In this document: in pieces, positions 63,778-64,000 of the stretch
How the letters are laid out: each line of letters starts with the position of its first letter
Position numbering within the stretch: the first letter of the stretch is position 1
Assembly: GCA_009760855.2 (NCBI GenBank)
Contig: WPIO01000008.1
Span: forward strand, 1-64,000
DNA length: 64,000 nt
From: Cristatella mucedo
Lineage: Eukaryota; Bryozoa; Phylactolaemata; Cristatellidae
Reading direction: 5' to 3'
Made by a program: the position numbers and the translations under genes
Notes under the pieces: model-generated
Told to the model about the DNA's origin: nothing
Database searches by the model: none
What the model saw: only the letters and a program-made list of their open reading frames with translations

Positions 63778-64000
63778 GTAGGTCCTGGCTGCTCATGACC
63801 CAAGCACGTAAAAACACTGTCTTCCTTGAATAGACAAAATAATAGCAGCGTCTGACCTGCGGATCTGTCTGCCTGCTATGGAAAGGAATCCATGTACTTG
63901 AATGCTAGCTTATTGTTGGCTCACACTTCATCGTGTTGCAAGTCCCTTGTCTTTTGACGGGTCACTCCGGCTGCATCATCTTTCGACTATCAGAGTTATG

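Overview
The window is eukaryotic and almost certainly from an invertebrate animal. It has no bacterial-style gene packing. Coding sequence appears as short exons that begin and end in phase 1, carry extracellular immunoglobulin (Ig) and fibronectin type III (Fn3) domains, and sit between kilobase-long introns full of fossil non-LTR retrotransposons, a tRNA-headed SINE, Ty3/Gypsy fragments and microsatellites. I cannot name the clade from the sequence alone.

Region 1 (1 to about 43.6 kb) is a tandem array of a repeat unit of about 4.7 kb. Each complete unit carries one 303-nt Fn3 exon on the minus strand with an AG acceptor and a GT donor, both in phase 1. Each unit also carries a fossil 3' end of a CR1/L2-like LINE. 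Two unit types (A and B) alternate. From about 5.46 to 24.35 kb the A/B dimer (about 9.44 kb) occurs twice with almost no differences. The right side (28 to 45 kb) holds older, diverged, chimeric and partly dead units; two of their Fn3 exons share the same nonsense codon. The first 5.4 kb is the same array but full of scattered small indels, which looks like unpolished sequence. The exons probably belong to one gene reading leftwards and encoding a protein with many Fn3 domains; neither end of that gene is recognisable here.

Region 2 (about 43.6 to 52.2 kb) is intergenic or intronic. It contains a LINE fragment, a duplicated block of about 675 bp carrying a piece of Ty3/Gypsy reverse transcriptase, a plus-strand LINE C-terminus, and a CCAAT/TATA-like promoter candidate near 49.06 kb.

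Region 3 (52.2 to 64 kb) is the 5' part of a plus-strand gene for a secreted or membrane Ig-domain protein. It has a signal-peptide exon (52246-52309), then two exons (61766-62008 and 63661-63777) that together make one Ig domain. All junctions are phase 1 and the gene runs off the right edge. Its first intron (about 9.5 kb) holds two or three antisense LINE copies and a (CTCTCCGT)n array of about 45 copies. Its second intron holds a SINE whose last 70 bp match the 3' end of the LINE found throughout the window.

The Fn3 array and the Ig gene are in divergent orientation. Any link between them (same receptor family, or an inverted piece of one locus) is inference.
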